The position numbers were made by a program, and so were the translations under genes. Below the pieces are notes generated by a model. The model was not told the origin of the DNA. It did not search any database and saw only the letters and a list, made by a program, of their open reading frames with translations. A stretch of 64,000 nucleotides of DNA from Amyloporia xantha (lineage: Eukaryota; Basidiomycota; Agaricomycetes; Polyporales; Adustoporiaceae), in the NCBI GenBank assembly GCA_036971615.1, contig JAYKKR010000009.1:1-64000 (forward strand). Reading direction: 5' to 3'. Shown one piece after another: positions 33,722 through 44,167 of the stretch; positions within the stretch are counted from its first letter, which is position 1, and every line of letters begins with the position of its first letter.

Positions 33722-34165
33722 TCAGAATAAAATGTCAGGGCGAGTGTCAGACTGAAGGAGATAGGCAATGGAAGGTGATCGAGGAATTGATGGAATTGAT
33801 TGAGGAATTGATGGAGGCGATCGATCTGGTTTAACCTCTTTAACTTCTTGATCAAAAGGATCGGATCGAAGAAGTGTAGCCCAAAATGTAATGGAGAGGT
33901 TTGGAAAGTACTCTTCACTGTCAGTGTGACTAAGAGAGTTACTTTCAATATTGTATGGAAAATAACCAAGATCGTCGCTTGTAAGACCACCAATATAATC
34001 GCCTGCGTAAGGGAATTTCCAGCTATAATCTGTTGGGTAGACAGATATAAGCTGTACTGGCTCTGGCTGTGAAGATCCCTCTGAGTCGCCTGACTGAGAT
34101 TGATCTGCCACTGGATCAGCTGCTTCTGATGAAGAAGTCAACGTCTCTAGCTCAAAGATGGACAC
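33722..34165 (-). CDS. Small ORF upstream of Copia gag-pol
   Basis: An open frame of 147 codons (MSIFELETLTSSSEAADPV, ending RPDILF) has its stop at 33722-33724. That leaves five bases before the gag-pol ATG at 33716. It is acidic and Ser/Pro-rich with no domain I recognise. A separate ORF before gag is unusual for Copia. It could be a small regulatory protein or simply a leader with an open frame; translation of gag-pol would then need reinitiation or splicing. The remaining leader to the primer site (34166-34605) shows no gene. Confidence 0.4.
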   Translation of the reverse strand: MSIFELETLTSSSEAADPVADQSQSGDSEGSSQPEPVQLISVYPTDYSWKFPYAGDYIGGLTSDDLGYFPYNIESNSLSHTDSEEYFPNLSITFWATLLRSDPFDQEVKEVKPDRSPPSIPQSIPSIPRSPSIAYLLQSDTRPDILF

Positions 34166-34605
34166 TTATTGAAGTGAACCTTTGTCCCAGCTAGCCGAAA
34201 TAGCCAAGACGCAGGGTAGAGTCGAGGGAAGTGAGCGATCGAGACGAGACTATGCCGCAGAGGGTATTGCCCAAGGCCTAGCTAGCTACTGTATAGTACT
34301 TCTATCTACAGCTACCTATGGAGCCGCAGAGTTTTGCTTCGCAGTTGCCTGAGGGCCCTGTTACGCCTTTGACTATTTCGCGTAAGGTGCCTTATTCCCA
34401 GGAGAGAATTTGGACCTCTAAGAGCCGCCCACTGAAGTGCAGACTCCCAAGAGTTCGTCACAAAACTAAGGACTGTGTACTTACGTAGTCTACTAAGGGG
34501 CCTTATAAGAAGAAGGCAATAGAAGGGGTAAATGCGCAAAGAGAAAGTGAAAGCGCAAATAGAAGAGTGAAGACAGATGACTGCACAGTAGTCAGACAGA
34601 TTAGA

Positions 34606-34622
34606 GCGCGGGGCTCATAACC
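34606..34622 (-). promoter_or_regulatory. Primer binding site of inner Copia (initiator tRNA-Met half-molecule)
   Basis: Sequence gcgcggggctcataacc directly abuts the 5' LTR. It matches the anticodon stem-loop of initiator tRNA-Met (CAU anticodon within ctcataa). This fits priming by the cleaved 5' half of the tRNA, as in Drosophila copia and other Copia elements. Confidence 0.75.
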
Positions 34623-34926
34623 TGTTGAGCGCAGACTATAGAGGAGAGGAGGCTAATCCGTCTTGTATTCTAGTGGGCTGTAAGGCCCGGCTTATATACA
34701 TGCATGAAAGGCTCCTTAGTAATCGTATCTAGAAACCTATAGAATATCTGAGTAAGATATGAAGTCATAATGAAATCATAGTGGAGATTTCTTAGTAAGA
34801 AAGTGGAGCCTATGAAGTAAGACAAGAGCATACTATGGAACGTCATAGAACATCATAGAAATGAGTAAGTACTGACTACCAAGTATGGAAGTGCGACTAC
34901 TATAGTTGGTAACTGATCGTTCAACA
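34623..34926 (-). repeat. 5' LTR of inner Copia element
   Basis: 304 bp, identical by eye to 5698-6001; bounded outside by the CAGAG duplication at 34927-34931. Confidence 0.95.
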
Positions 34927-34933
34927 CAGAGGA

Positions 34934-34950
34934 GCGCGGGGCTCATAACC
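34934..34950 (-). promoter_or_regulatory. Primer binding site of outer gag-only Copia
   Basis: The same 17 bases gcgcggggctcataacc abut the LTR at 34951, so both Copia elements use the same initiator tRNA half-molecule. Confidence 0.75.
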
Positions 34951-35164
34951 TGTCAGCAGAATAGAAGGAAGATGAGATCTGAGAGAGCCCAGAGATGAGA
35001 AGCGAGAGATCACGAGAGGGCACAGACACCGACACCGACACCTAAGGCTCACAAGAAGTCGCGAAAGCAAGCGATGTATACGAAGGAGGCCGTCGCAGAT
35101 CGCGCTGGCCGTGTATGTACATGTTTGTACTACGGTGCTTAGCGCGCGAGCGTCTACTCTAACA
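34951..35164 (-). repeat. LTR of outer gag-only Copia element (5' LTR)
   Basis: 214 bp TGTCAGCAG...CTCTAACA, followed by the GTAAT duplication at 35165-35169. Confidence 0.9.
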
Positions 35165-37058
35165 GTAATCACATTCAAGATCTCGTCGCGAAGTGCGGTC
35201 GTAGAATAGATACACCGAAGGACAGTGATCATTGACACATTAGACAGGTAGTGATCCGTTGCCTCCAGTTGAATATTTGAAGTCCGCATGCCACTGCACA
35301 AGCCTTCTCATACAGCCAATCTGGGAAAGACTACATCTTCATGGCATATCAACGCCCTAGTTATATGTGAACTTCTCGCCGAACATTTTCCAATACTCTT
35401 TCAGGTTGTACATCTGCACATAGTATGTGTTAGGCGAGCACCCAATGCCGTCAATCGTCACGAGATCATCTCGCATTAGAATCCCTCACAACGTATCACT
35501 CACTGTATGTTTTCATTTGACCCTCTGACGCAGACAGCGTGCAGCCTTGGGTCTATCTAGATCCTTACGAGGGCCTTCACAAGTGTCATGCTGCTTACAG
35601 ACTGCACTCGCCATCTTGTCCATTTTCTCGGACCCCTTCTGCCTTTACTCGTCCTAACTCATCCGGTTACTATCTCAAAGACTACTCTCACGTCGTTATA
35701 TGAATCTCGAACACGGCTCGAGGAACTGTCACGCGTACCACTGTGGGCCACTGGGCCCGTAGTCGTGGTGCCGTCTGTCTGCTCTTCGTTTACTGGAGCT
35801 TGCCATGGCTATTTTCTGTGAGGCACTCCGATATCGCAATACAAACGCGCTGGTATCAGGAACCTGAGTGGAAGGCATACTGCGATAGATTAGGCAATGG
35901 ATCTAGAACCGACAGGATGACGGGGAAAGGACTCGATCGGGTGGCATGTCTTCTGCTGTAGGAGTCAGTAGCCAATATTGTCAGCTCTAATGGTACCAGT
36001 CAGGTGGGATGAGACGTTCGTGCATTATGCGTAATTCGTGAATATGACGAGATATATGGAAACGGAATGCTGGGAATTGGCCGAATACTTTAATGCTACG
36101 TATATATATATCTCCTTGCCACGCATCGACGAGAGCCTGTTGATTGCCCCATACATCCTCGGCCCATTCATCGAACGATTTTGAATCCACCGCTGGCTGG
36201 CCACTGGATCCGCCGCCATTCTGCCCTGCCTACGCAGGTGAGTGGGACGTAGTCACGTTTTGTGGCTGTTTTCCCGACATGGCTCGTACGGGAGGGCCCA
36301 AATAATGAATATGTCGACGGGCCTGTATGTATCACAGGCCAGACATGTGGTCTGGGTCATTGACCGCTTGGAGGGGACAGTGAGGAGCGCGTGCGGGGCT
36401 CAGGAAGCGGCAAAAGTGACGCTGACAAGTGTTCCTTCAATTAAACCTTGGAAACAACGCGGATGACACGCACCACTGCTCACGCCAACTAATCAAATGT
36501 CCTCCATCGCCGGATTGCATGGACGAGCGCCTCAGAGGGCCCCTTTTTCACGGGTGGAGGCGTAAATGGACTGGTGACAGAGATAGCCAAGTTATGGAAG
36601 GCATGCTTGCCCACTTCTCGAGGTTCGATTCATACTGTCACAGGGGACCACGTCAGACACAGGTGCCGAAACTGCGTCCCTGAGAGCTGTGGAGTCCGTC
36701 CTTCTCGCCGTTATTCTCGCCGTTAATCGTAGCAAACAATATGAATGTAGCGATACGGACCATGCCTCGTGGAAAATAAATAGACATGAACAGAATCCGG
36801 CTCAGAAGAGAAGAGAACTGCAGGCATTTGCAGAGCGACTTGTCGTGCATTCCGAGATGGTAATATAACATAAATGCATGCGGATGCATCAGGAAAAACA
36901 CTTTTGCTCTAGGTTCACCTGGGTCACTCTGGCAAACCTGAGAATTATCAGGTCGTCTCACTGGTATCCCAGGTCAACCTGAGTTGCTTTGAGCTTCTCT
37001 GACGTATCACTAGCTTACTTGCATTGTATAATTTTGTACTTTGAATTATACCATAATA
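35165..37058. other. Gene-poor stretch between Copia nest and Plavaka gene
   Basis: No ORF here has a recognisable domain or a counterpart elsewhere in the window. The right part (36900-37058) is AT-rich 3' flank of the Plavaka gene. Short inverted repeats around ggttcacctgggtca and ccaggtcaacctgag (36911-36980) could be the end of a Plavaka element, but I could not match them to the other side. Confidence 0.4.
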
Positions 37059-38596
37059 TTACCAGACGGTTTGATACGTATACAAATCTGTCCAACTATT
37101 TACAGCAAATGTAGTAGTTTTGTCAAGAACATTATTAGATGCTAAGCCGTCCATGGCTGTTGCTCCATGAATTGGAATCAACATACAGCTTTGTCGGATG
37201 CTAGAGAGTGGTATAACAGCACCAGCAATGGATCCGTCAGAGCGTAACAGCTGCTTCACAGTGTACATGTTGTGAGCAGGCTCAGCAGTAGGCTTCAGAG
37301 TTGTATACCATTCGACATAAGCCAGAGGATCTTTTGGCCAGCATGACGGAGTTGGTGTATGATCTAAACTTTCTGGTAGTTTAAATATCACCCGTACTCA
37401 CGCAATGCGTGTTCCTATATCATCAAGTTGAAAATAAACTATCCAATAAACTATTAAATTACGCACCTTCTAGACCAGTAGCTTCAGCATTTTCCCCATG
37501 TAATACCACCACAGTATCGAATCGACCTCCATGACGTGTCCGAGATGATATTGCCTTGACCACATCACACTCCTCCTCTCCGTCATCAAGGCTAGCAGGA
37601 TGAAACTTGAGAATATGATAGACATCCAGACGATCAAAAGGAAGATGATGCAAAACAGCATTGCGGTTGGACGCTGGATGTGGCAGCAGGGCATTCAAAA
37701 ACTCTTTGAGATGCGCAGAGAATTCTGGTGCACAATGTTCTTCTTGAATATGTGCGATGCGTTTGCGGGCCTGGGTTGGAAATTTGGGTAAAGATAGTAG
37801 CTTTCCTGTCGCCTTGGCACGCAAAGCCTTGTCTGCATTTGGGGACCGGTTTTGCTTTGTTTCCTTCCACGCAATGTAGTTCTGAAATGAGGACATCTTT
37901 TCTTGTCGCGACAACCAGCAAGTCATCTGGGGAAACGCATCACGGTGATTGGAGGCGCGCCATCCTTCCTTTGCAAAATCAATGTGAAGTCGCTCAAACA
38001 TCTCTGTATTATAGTTGTCTGTGGTACCCAGATGGCGAATGGATTGGGCGTAGTGGAGCAAAGAATGGAATTTTGGAATGTTAAAGTCGTCACGCACGCC
38101 CGTGTCAATGAAATAAGACTTGTTTTTATGGAACAATTTCAGGGTGTCTTCAAGATATCCCAGAGTGATGTCGTCATGAGTGCTGTACTGAGCCAGGTAA
38201 ATGAAGTCCAATAAGGCGCGACAGGCCGTAAGAGCCTTCTTGGGAAAGATGCCAACCAAACAGCCCAGAAGGATTTTCGCCATATTTTTGCGCTCTGTGC
38301 CCGAGATTTGTGACAACGCAGATATGCCATTTTTGAAATGTCGTACACCATAGGTTGGAGGAAGTGAGCGTATCCTGTAGTCGAGTTCTTCTGCGCTCAT
38401 AATGCGCGTGCACCAATGGACAAGATGTTTAAAGACACCCTGATATAACTGGTGAAGAACGTCGGGAGTGATGGCAGTGTGAATGTCGGTATAGGGAAGA
38501 CCATTCCAGAATGGTTGGTAGACGCTCCCAGAGACCTCCTGCTCCATGCATAGTTTGTGGAACTCTCCCGTTGTATCAGCCATGCGCTTGGCCTCC
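37059..38596 (-). CDS. Plavaka transposase, C-terminal part (split by element B)
   Basis: Minus-strand exon 37459-38596 plus a final exon 37059 to about 37391 separated by a short intron. It contains segments typical of the Plavaka family: [44 protein letters not shown] and [16 protein letters not shown], then [19 protein letters not shown]. No stop or frame change is seen. It continues directly from the N-terminal part at 61030-62581; the two meet at the duplicated TGGCCTCC inside a ...EEAKRMADT... stretch. The gene is therefore interrupted, not decayed. Confidence 0.9.
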
Positions 38597-39243
38597 ACAC
38601 CATACAGTCACTATAGCCTACTCTATAGGGAGAGATATGGGTGAAATTTTTATTACTTAGTAAGGAGAGCGGACGTCGGCCGACGCCATCGCTATAGCCT
38701 GCAGTGCAGGGTCGGCCGAGACGGTATAATATAGCCTGTAGATACGGCGCGGCCGAGTGCGCCATATTTCCGTAGTATATTCTCGCCTTCAAGTAGCGTC
38801 GGCCGAGAGGGTATAATATAGCCTGTAGATACGGCGCGGCCGAGTGCGCCATATTTCCGTGGTATATTATCGCCTGCAAGTAGTGTCGGCCGAGAGGGTA
38901 TAATATAGCCTTTAGACACGGCGCGGCCGAGTGCGCCATATTTCCGTGGTATATTATCGCCTTCAAGTAGTGTCGGCCGAGAGGGTATAATATAGCCTGT
39001 AGATACGGCGCGGCCGAGTGCGCCATATTTCCGTGGTATATTATCGCCTGCAAGTAGTGTCGGCCGAGAGGGTATAATATAGCCTTTAGACACGGCGCGG
39101 CCGAGTGCGCCATATTTCCGTGGTATATTATCGCCTTCCAGTAGCGTCGGCCGAGGGCTATAATATAGCCTTTAGACACGGCGCGGCCGAGTGCGCCATA
39201 TTTCCGTGGTATATTATCGCCTTCAAGTAGCGTCGGCCGATGG
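38597..39243. repeat. Left terminal inverted array of element B
   Basis: Six units with ggccgagtgcgccatatttcc starting near 38751, 38838, 38925, 39012, 39099 and 39185, mostly 87 bp apart. Each unit has two GGCCGA boxes. It is inverted relative to 60310-61029. The 260-residue repetitive ORF across it is an artefact. Confidence 0.92.
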
Positions 39244-39443
39244 TGGATGCAGTGGTATTCATATCGCGCATCATGGCGCGCCGCGCTTATGGGCCTGGTA
39301 TGCCCACTGGGATGGTATTTTCATGGCGCGGTATCGGCGCCGCCAGGTCATGTGTTCGCGTATATTGGTAAAGCAACTCAATATTCTGTGACTACATTTT
39401 GTCCTTGATGCCAACGACATCGGAGTATATACTGTATAACGAA

Positions 39444-41151
39444 TTATATCTCGCCATTCCACATCATGGCTTCAACCCCAGTGGTCCCGTCCTGCGGTGG
39501 CTTGGCTGTGAGCAAGGATTTGATGGGCTGGTGCAGCTTCAAGATTGCGTTGGCGACGTCGATGTCCTCTTCTATACGTCGTAACCTCTCGCTCAGGGAT
39601 TGCGCTTGAAGGAACATCAAGTTTTCTTCGCCTGCGAGGAAAACCTTCTATTGTTTTCTTTAGCGAATGGCAAATTGCGAGCGCAGTGTCATACCGAATT
39701 TAATCTCGATGGCGTTCATGGCGCTATTGGGGGAGTGGCCTCTGCCATCATCAAAGTATGGATTCTCCAATTCTTTGCATATTTAAGTATGGTGAAAGGG
39801 TGAATTTCGCTGTACTTACTTGAGTCAATGATGTCCTCGTCGTGATCCAGAATGGGAGCGAGGGCGAAGGTACGAGGGAGATCCTGGCCACGGTCTCTGA
39901 GCCGCTGACGGTGTGCCTCCAAGTCCTGGAGTGGTATCAGCATGACGATGAAGGCGATGGAGGGCTTTCACTTACCAGAGGACCGCGGGGTATGTTGTGC
40001 TCGTCCAACACCTCATTTATAATGTCAAGGTACTGTCTATGAGTATTCAAACACAAAGGCAAGAGAAAGCGAGGCAAAATACCTGGCGATTGAGTTGGAT
40101 GAGGCGCTCATCCGCCATGTCAACATCGCCATCTTGGCTATGCGCAAGGTCGTGATCAAGTGCGCCGTCCATCCCGCCGTCCACGCCGCCGTCCACGCCG
40201 CCATCCACGACGCCATCCATAGGCGCGCCTCTATCTTCAATAGTAGAGGAATGGAGTGTCAGTAGGAAATAGGTTTAAAAACATGAGTGTGGACATACCT
40301 GGGGATGGAGTGGCCGGGAGATCCAGCTGATCGCGGAGCTGGAGGACTGGAGACAGCGATGGCGACAAGTCGAGGTGTGCACGATGAGGGACAGGCGACT
40401 CGAAGGTAGGCTGGGCGCTGTGCACTCGCTCTGGAGATGCCTCCAGGTCAAGCTGTGGACGGTGCAACGGGGTGTTTACCTGCGATGGCGAAAGGTCCAG
40501 GGCGGATCTAAAAGGTGAGGTCTGCATTCGCGATTGCGAGGTGAAATCCAACGGTTGTCTTGATAGCGAGGTATTCGGCGGTGAGGGCGAAATGTTGAGC
40601 GATGGACGGAAGAGATCTATATCTTGGGAAGATGCCGATTGCATTGTGGGCCTACGTAGTTGAGGGGACGTTAATTGGGGGAAGACGAGGTCCACACGTC
40701 TTTTTGAAGTAGGCGCGGACGGCGGTGGCGGCATATCGAGAGGAGTGCTACGTTGTGCAGATCCCCCTGAACGTTGGCAAGGTCAGGCGTTGGCGACATA
40801 GCAAAGCGAAAGTTGAGCGGCGGCGGGGATTGCGATGGCGATGCGGACAAATCGCCAAGCGTACGCGCTGGTGGCAGAGTGCGTGAAGGCAAAGGCGAAG
40901 GCGAAGACACCACATCCAGAATTGGGCGAGAAACATCCCCTCTGATGGGCGAGGAGTCGAAGTCCAGAGTTGGGCGAGGGACATCCCCTCTGATGGGCGA
41001 GGACTCGAAGTCCAGGGTAGGGCGAGGGGCATCACCTCTGATGGGCGAGGAGTCGAAGTCTAGTATTTGGCGGGCTGAGGGGAGTGAGCGCAGGTTGGCG
41101 TGAGGATATCTACATGATGTGCTCACCTAGCTCGTCTGCGTGTTCCGACAT
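39444..41151 (-). CDS. Gene a (element B): SPI-repeat protein
   Basis: MSEHADEL starts at 41151. Exon 2 has near-identical tandem repeats LDFDSSPIRGD.PRPT (about 40915-41070, at least four). Exon 3 (about 40300-40734) has looser repeats of the type LDLSPS....RPQ. A DG-rich acidic exon (MDGVVDGGVDGGVDGG, about 40145-40210) and short exons follow. The last exon is a coiled coil (LSERLRRIEEDIDVANAILKL) matching the end of gene a in element A, with stop at 39444-39446. Repeats here are packed in one exon instead of one per exon. Head-to-head with b. Function unknown; the SP-containing repeats and acidic runs suggest a scaffold or activator. Confidence 0.6.
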
Positions 41152-41394
41152 GGTTGAAAGCAAGGCGGAAGGAATGCGGAAACGTGCCAAGTTCGTCTAG
41201 AGGCATCTAATATACCCATGAGCGCAACACGTGCGGTGCCGATCGAACGGGCACGGATCTTTCCGCCAGGCGCCCGCCATCAACCAACGCGATGCACCGC
41301 GTGGGTCTGACTTCGTCTCTTCTTCTACCACCACCACCACCACCACCGCCATCACCACAGCTGTCAAATCCCATCTCGCTTTGCTTCTACCACC
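41152..41394. promoter_or_regulatory. Shared divergent promoter a|b (element B)
   Basis: 243 bp between start codons, with a CACGTG motif near 41229 and a CAC trinucleotide microsatellite at about 41331-41349. Confidence 0.5.
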
Positions 41395-44167
41395 ATGTCC
41401 GCCTCCAGCATCAACAGCGACATCATCATCGCCGCAGTGCGCCTGGAAGAGGCGCTGAAGTTTCTGCCCGGGAAGCGCGACGCGAAGTACAAGGTGTTTG
41501 AGAGCAACTTCTGGGAGGAAGTGGTAAGTGATTGTAACACAATCAGGGTGAGCACTGTGGCGCTGAGTCTGTATAATGGCGCCTCTAGCAATCGATCTTC
41601 GCGAAGATCAAGGCGCTGGGAAAACACCGCGAGGGATTACAAGTGCCGCCGCTGTTGGTCAGCGCCATGGCGCAATACACGGTGGCGTCGCACAAGAAGC
41701 GCGGAGTGGACTTGACTGCCATCAAGGTTGACGACCCCGCCATTCAAAGCCATGGCCTCTCCAAATACGTGTGGCATGGCGATTACATTGCCGAAGACCT
41801 CGGGGCAACCTTTGGTGGAAAGGTGAGTGCACTGCGAAACCATACGCCACGTCATCACTAACGGCTCAGCAGCGCTGTTGCGCAAGCGTACGAGCGAGGT
41901 TGCGCTGGGTGGGGATGGAGTTGCGGGGCCAAGTGGGGTGACGGAGGAGGCAGAGGCAGGCGGGAGTCGAGGGAAAGTGGCGAAGAAGGGGGCGGATGAC
42001 GACGCAGGGCGGCTTCTAGAAGGTCAAAGGGAACGACGCCAGCGACGGACGGCGATGAGGGCGTCGTCATCGCGGCACCAGTAACGAAGAAGCCACGGCG
42101 CGGAGGGGCTGCAACGACGAAGCCGGGAACTAAGGCGGCATCCAAGGGCGGAGTCAAGACCACCACTGCGAAAGCGGCAGGAGAGGAAACGACGGCCGCC
42201 CAGTCTGAGCCGCGGACGAAGACGAAGGCGGGGCCATCGACGTCGAAGACGAACGAGAAGGCTTCATCACGCAAGTCTCCTGCGGGAAAGGATGATGACG
42301 CCAGGCAGACGCGGTCGAAGGCGAAGGCGGGATCGTTGACGGGGAAGGGAAAGGGAAAGGCGAAGGCGTCGCCGGCGCCCGAAGATGACGACATGGACGA
42401 GGACGCTCAAGGCGAGAGTGAGGAGATGGAGGAGACGGAGACATTTGTCTCGGTGAGTACGTTTACCAGATGCGCGGCAAGCGATGCTGACTGACATGCC
42501 TTCAGGCGATGCCTTGCGGAAATTGCGCCAAGGCCAAAGCTGAATGCAGGCTTGCTGTCGTGGACGGTCGGCGTTGCATGCGCTGCCTGAAGCGCAAGAT
42601 AGGCTGCTCGATCGTGCCACACAACCTGAGCGGCAATCCGATCAGGGGCCCCTACGGTGCAGTCCTGGCAAGCAAGTATCAGGACGTCATCAAGAACAGC
42701 CTCGCCGATGGCATCAAGCCTCCTCCACCGCGCTGGGATGAGGAGAGGAAGGAGTTTGTGGAGGATAGAGGCAAGCGGGGCAAAGCGGCGGCGAAGGGTT
42801 CGGAATCGAAGGCGAGCGATGAGATGGATGTGGATGAAGAAGAAGGGGAAAAGGTCGATGGCAAGGCGGGTAGCGCGGATGTCGATGCGAAGGACGACGC
42901 GGAGGTGGACAGCCAGCTGCGGGTGGCGTCAGCGACTAGCGATGCGGCTGCGTCCCGCCCAATAGCGCCGCTCCCGAAGACGTCGCTCAGCTCGATGAAG
43001 GCGTGGGTTGGGAAGCCACCTCCAGCGGTGGCTAAAGGGAAGGGCAAGGAGCGCGCGGACCGTCCTCTCCAGGAGGCAGAGGCCAGCAGCTCGAGCGATC
43101 GCTCGGCGCGGCTTGGGCTCAGGCCTGGCGAGGTAAAATGTAAGTCGGCTTCACTCTTTCTGGACGGCGCGATCAACTGACCAAGTCAATGTGTGGCTGC
43201 CAGACCACCATGGCGAGTACCACCACTACGTAGGATTCTCCAAGGACCCCACCGCCATGGATGAAGGGCGCTACGCGCAGGACCAGGAGCTGTCTCATTT
43301 CCAGCCATTTACGGCGTACCTCACTGAGCAAGGCCACCGACTCGAGAAGAACATCAACATAATGACCGCGTGGCAAGACCGCTTCGGTAGCATGGTCGAC
43401 AACTTCCAGCAGACACTGCTCGCCATCAACAGGCAGCAGGTCAACATGACCGAGCGCATTGATAACGCCGAGGGCAGATTGGCGGCCTACTGGCAAGAGT
43501 GGAAGGCGCGGAGCAGACTCTGCAAGATGTGCGCTCTGAGGACTCCGTCGCTCGCATCGCTGCGCTCGAGGAGATGGTCACGGTTCTGCAGGACGATCTG
43601 CGCGCAGCCAAGGAGAACATGGCGATGGATCGCCTTGGTGCCCAAGTCGCGAACATGGAGGTGCGCGTGGACACCTTGATGGACAACGTGCGCGATGAGA
43701 GCAAGAGGACGCGGCAGGCGATGGCGGGCATTGAGGCAGGTGAGGCGAGATTACAGGGGCTCATCGCGCAGTTTGAGTCAGTGCGCCGTGACGTCGCTCG
43801 CCACAACGACGCGGAGGCCGAGACGCTATTGGACAAGGCGCATCTGTCGGTGGAGCTCGTGCAGAAGGCGGAACAGGACGCGCAACGACGGCGCAAGGCG
43901 AGGGCGATCATGGACAGCGCTCACGAGGGAGCCACTCCCATTTCGTGGTCTACCTCAGAGCGTGGCTCTGTAGGAGATCAATCGGACTTCACGAATGAAG
44001 CTCTGTCGACGCCCGCCGGTGGCTCCACACCTTCAATCAGGCGTTTCTCCTTGGAGATCGACGACGACGAGATGGCGAGCGTGGCCGCGGAGGAGCGAGA
44101 GCCTGATGCCGCAACATCACCCGTCGCTGTCGAGGACGCCGAGATGCCTCCCCTTCGCCTTAGATAA
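41395..44167 (+). CDS. Gene b (element B): Zn2Cys6 cluster and coiled-coil protein
   Basis: MSASSINSDIIIAAVRLEEAL starts at 41395; the first two exons match gene b of element A (AKIKALGKHREGLQVPPLL, VDDPAIQSHGLSKYV). A Lys/Ala/Thr-rich linker follows (41880-42440), with one frame change near 42030. The cluster C-X2-C-X6-C-X9-C-X2-C-X6-C is at about 42515-42607. The conserved SLADGIKPPPPRWDEERKEF segment, another linker and a coiled coil (about 43290-43900) end at 44167. Exon boundaries are shared with element A although nucleotide composition differs strongly. Likely a dimeric DNA-binding protein of the element. Confidence 0.75.

Larger units (their letters stand above)
5698..34926 (-). mobile_element. 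Ty1/Copia retrotransposon, complete but split by element A
   Basis: LTRs of 304 bp at 5698-6001 and 34623-34926 (TGTTGAGCG...GTTCAACA) look identical by eye. They are flanked by a 5-bp duplication CAGAG (5693-5697 and 34927-34931). Without element A and its 8-bp duplication the element is 5785 bp. Order on the minus strand: LTR, primer site, small upstream ORF, gag-protease-integrase (31720-33716), integrase C-terminus-reverse transcriptase-RNase H (6028-8283), LTR. It landed inside the gag-only Copia and was later itself hit by element A. Confidence 0.95.
4311..35164 (-). mobile_element. Outer Copia-type LTR element, gag-only, interrupted
   Basis: LTRs of about 212 bp (4311-4522) and 214 bp (34951-35164) start TGTCAGCAG and end CTCTAACA. 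They are flanked by a perfect 5-bp duplication GTAAT (4306-4310 and 35165-35169). After removing the younger Copia insert (5698-34926) and its 5-bp duplication, the element is about 1.6 kb. On the minus strand it reads LTR, primer site, gag, polypurine tract, LTR. No protease, integrase or reverse transcriptase is present, so it is non-autonomous. The two LTRs differ at a few positions, so it is older than its insert. Confidence 0.9.

Noticed and set aside
34606..34622. Initiator tRNA-Met-like sequence.
   Set aside because: Only the anticodon arm is present, twice, each abutting an LTR; it is a primer binding site, not a tRNA gene.
36900..37000. Possible Plavaka terminal inverted repeat around ggttcacctgggtca.
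   Set aside because: No convincing matching sequence was found beyond 62581, so no border is claimed.
38397..39179. A 260-residue repetitive ORF on the minus strand (and similar ones at 38692-39093 and 60746-61021).
   Set aside because: They run through the 87-bp terminal arrays of element B in more than one frame; the unit length is a multiple of three, which keeps frames open. No codon signal and no homologue elsewhere.
40774..41103. Plus-strand ORF with tandem SPLMGEESKSRVGRG-like repeats.
   Set aside because: Antisense shadow of the LDFDSSPIRGD repeats of gene a in element B, whose frame is supported by introns and a matching C-terminus.
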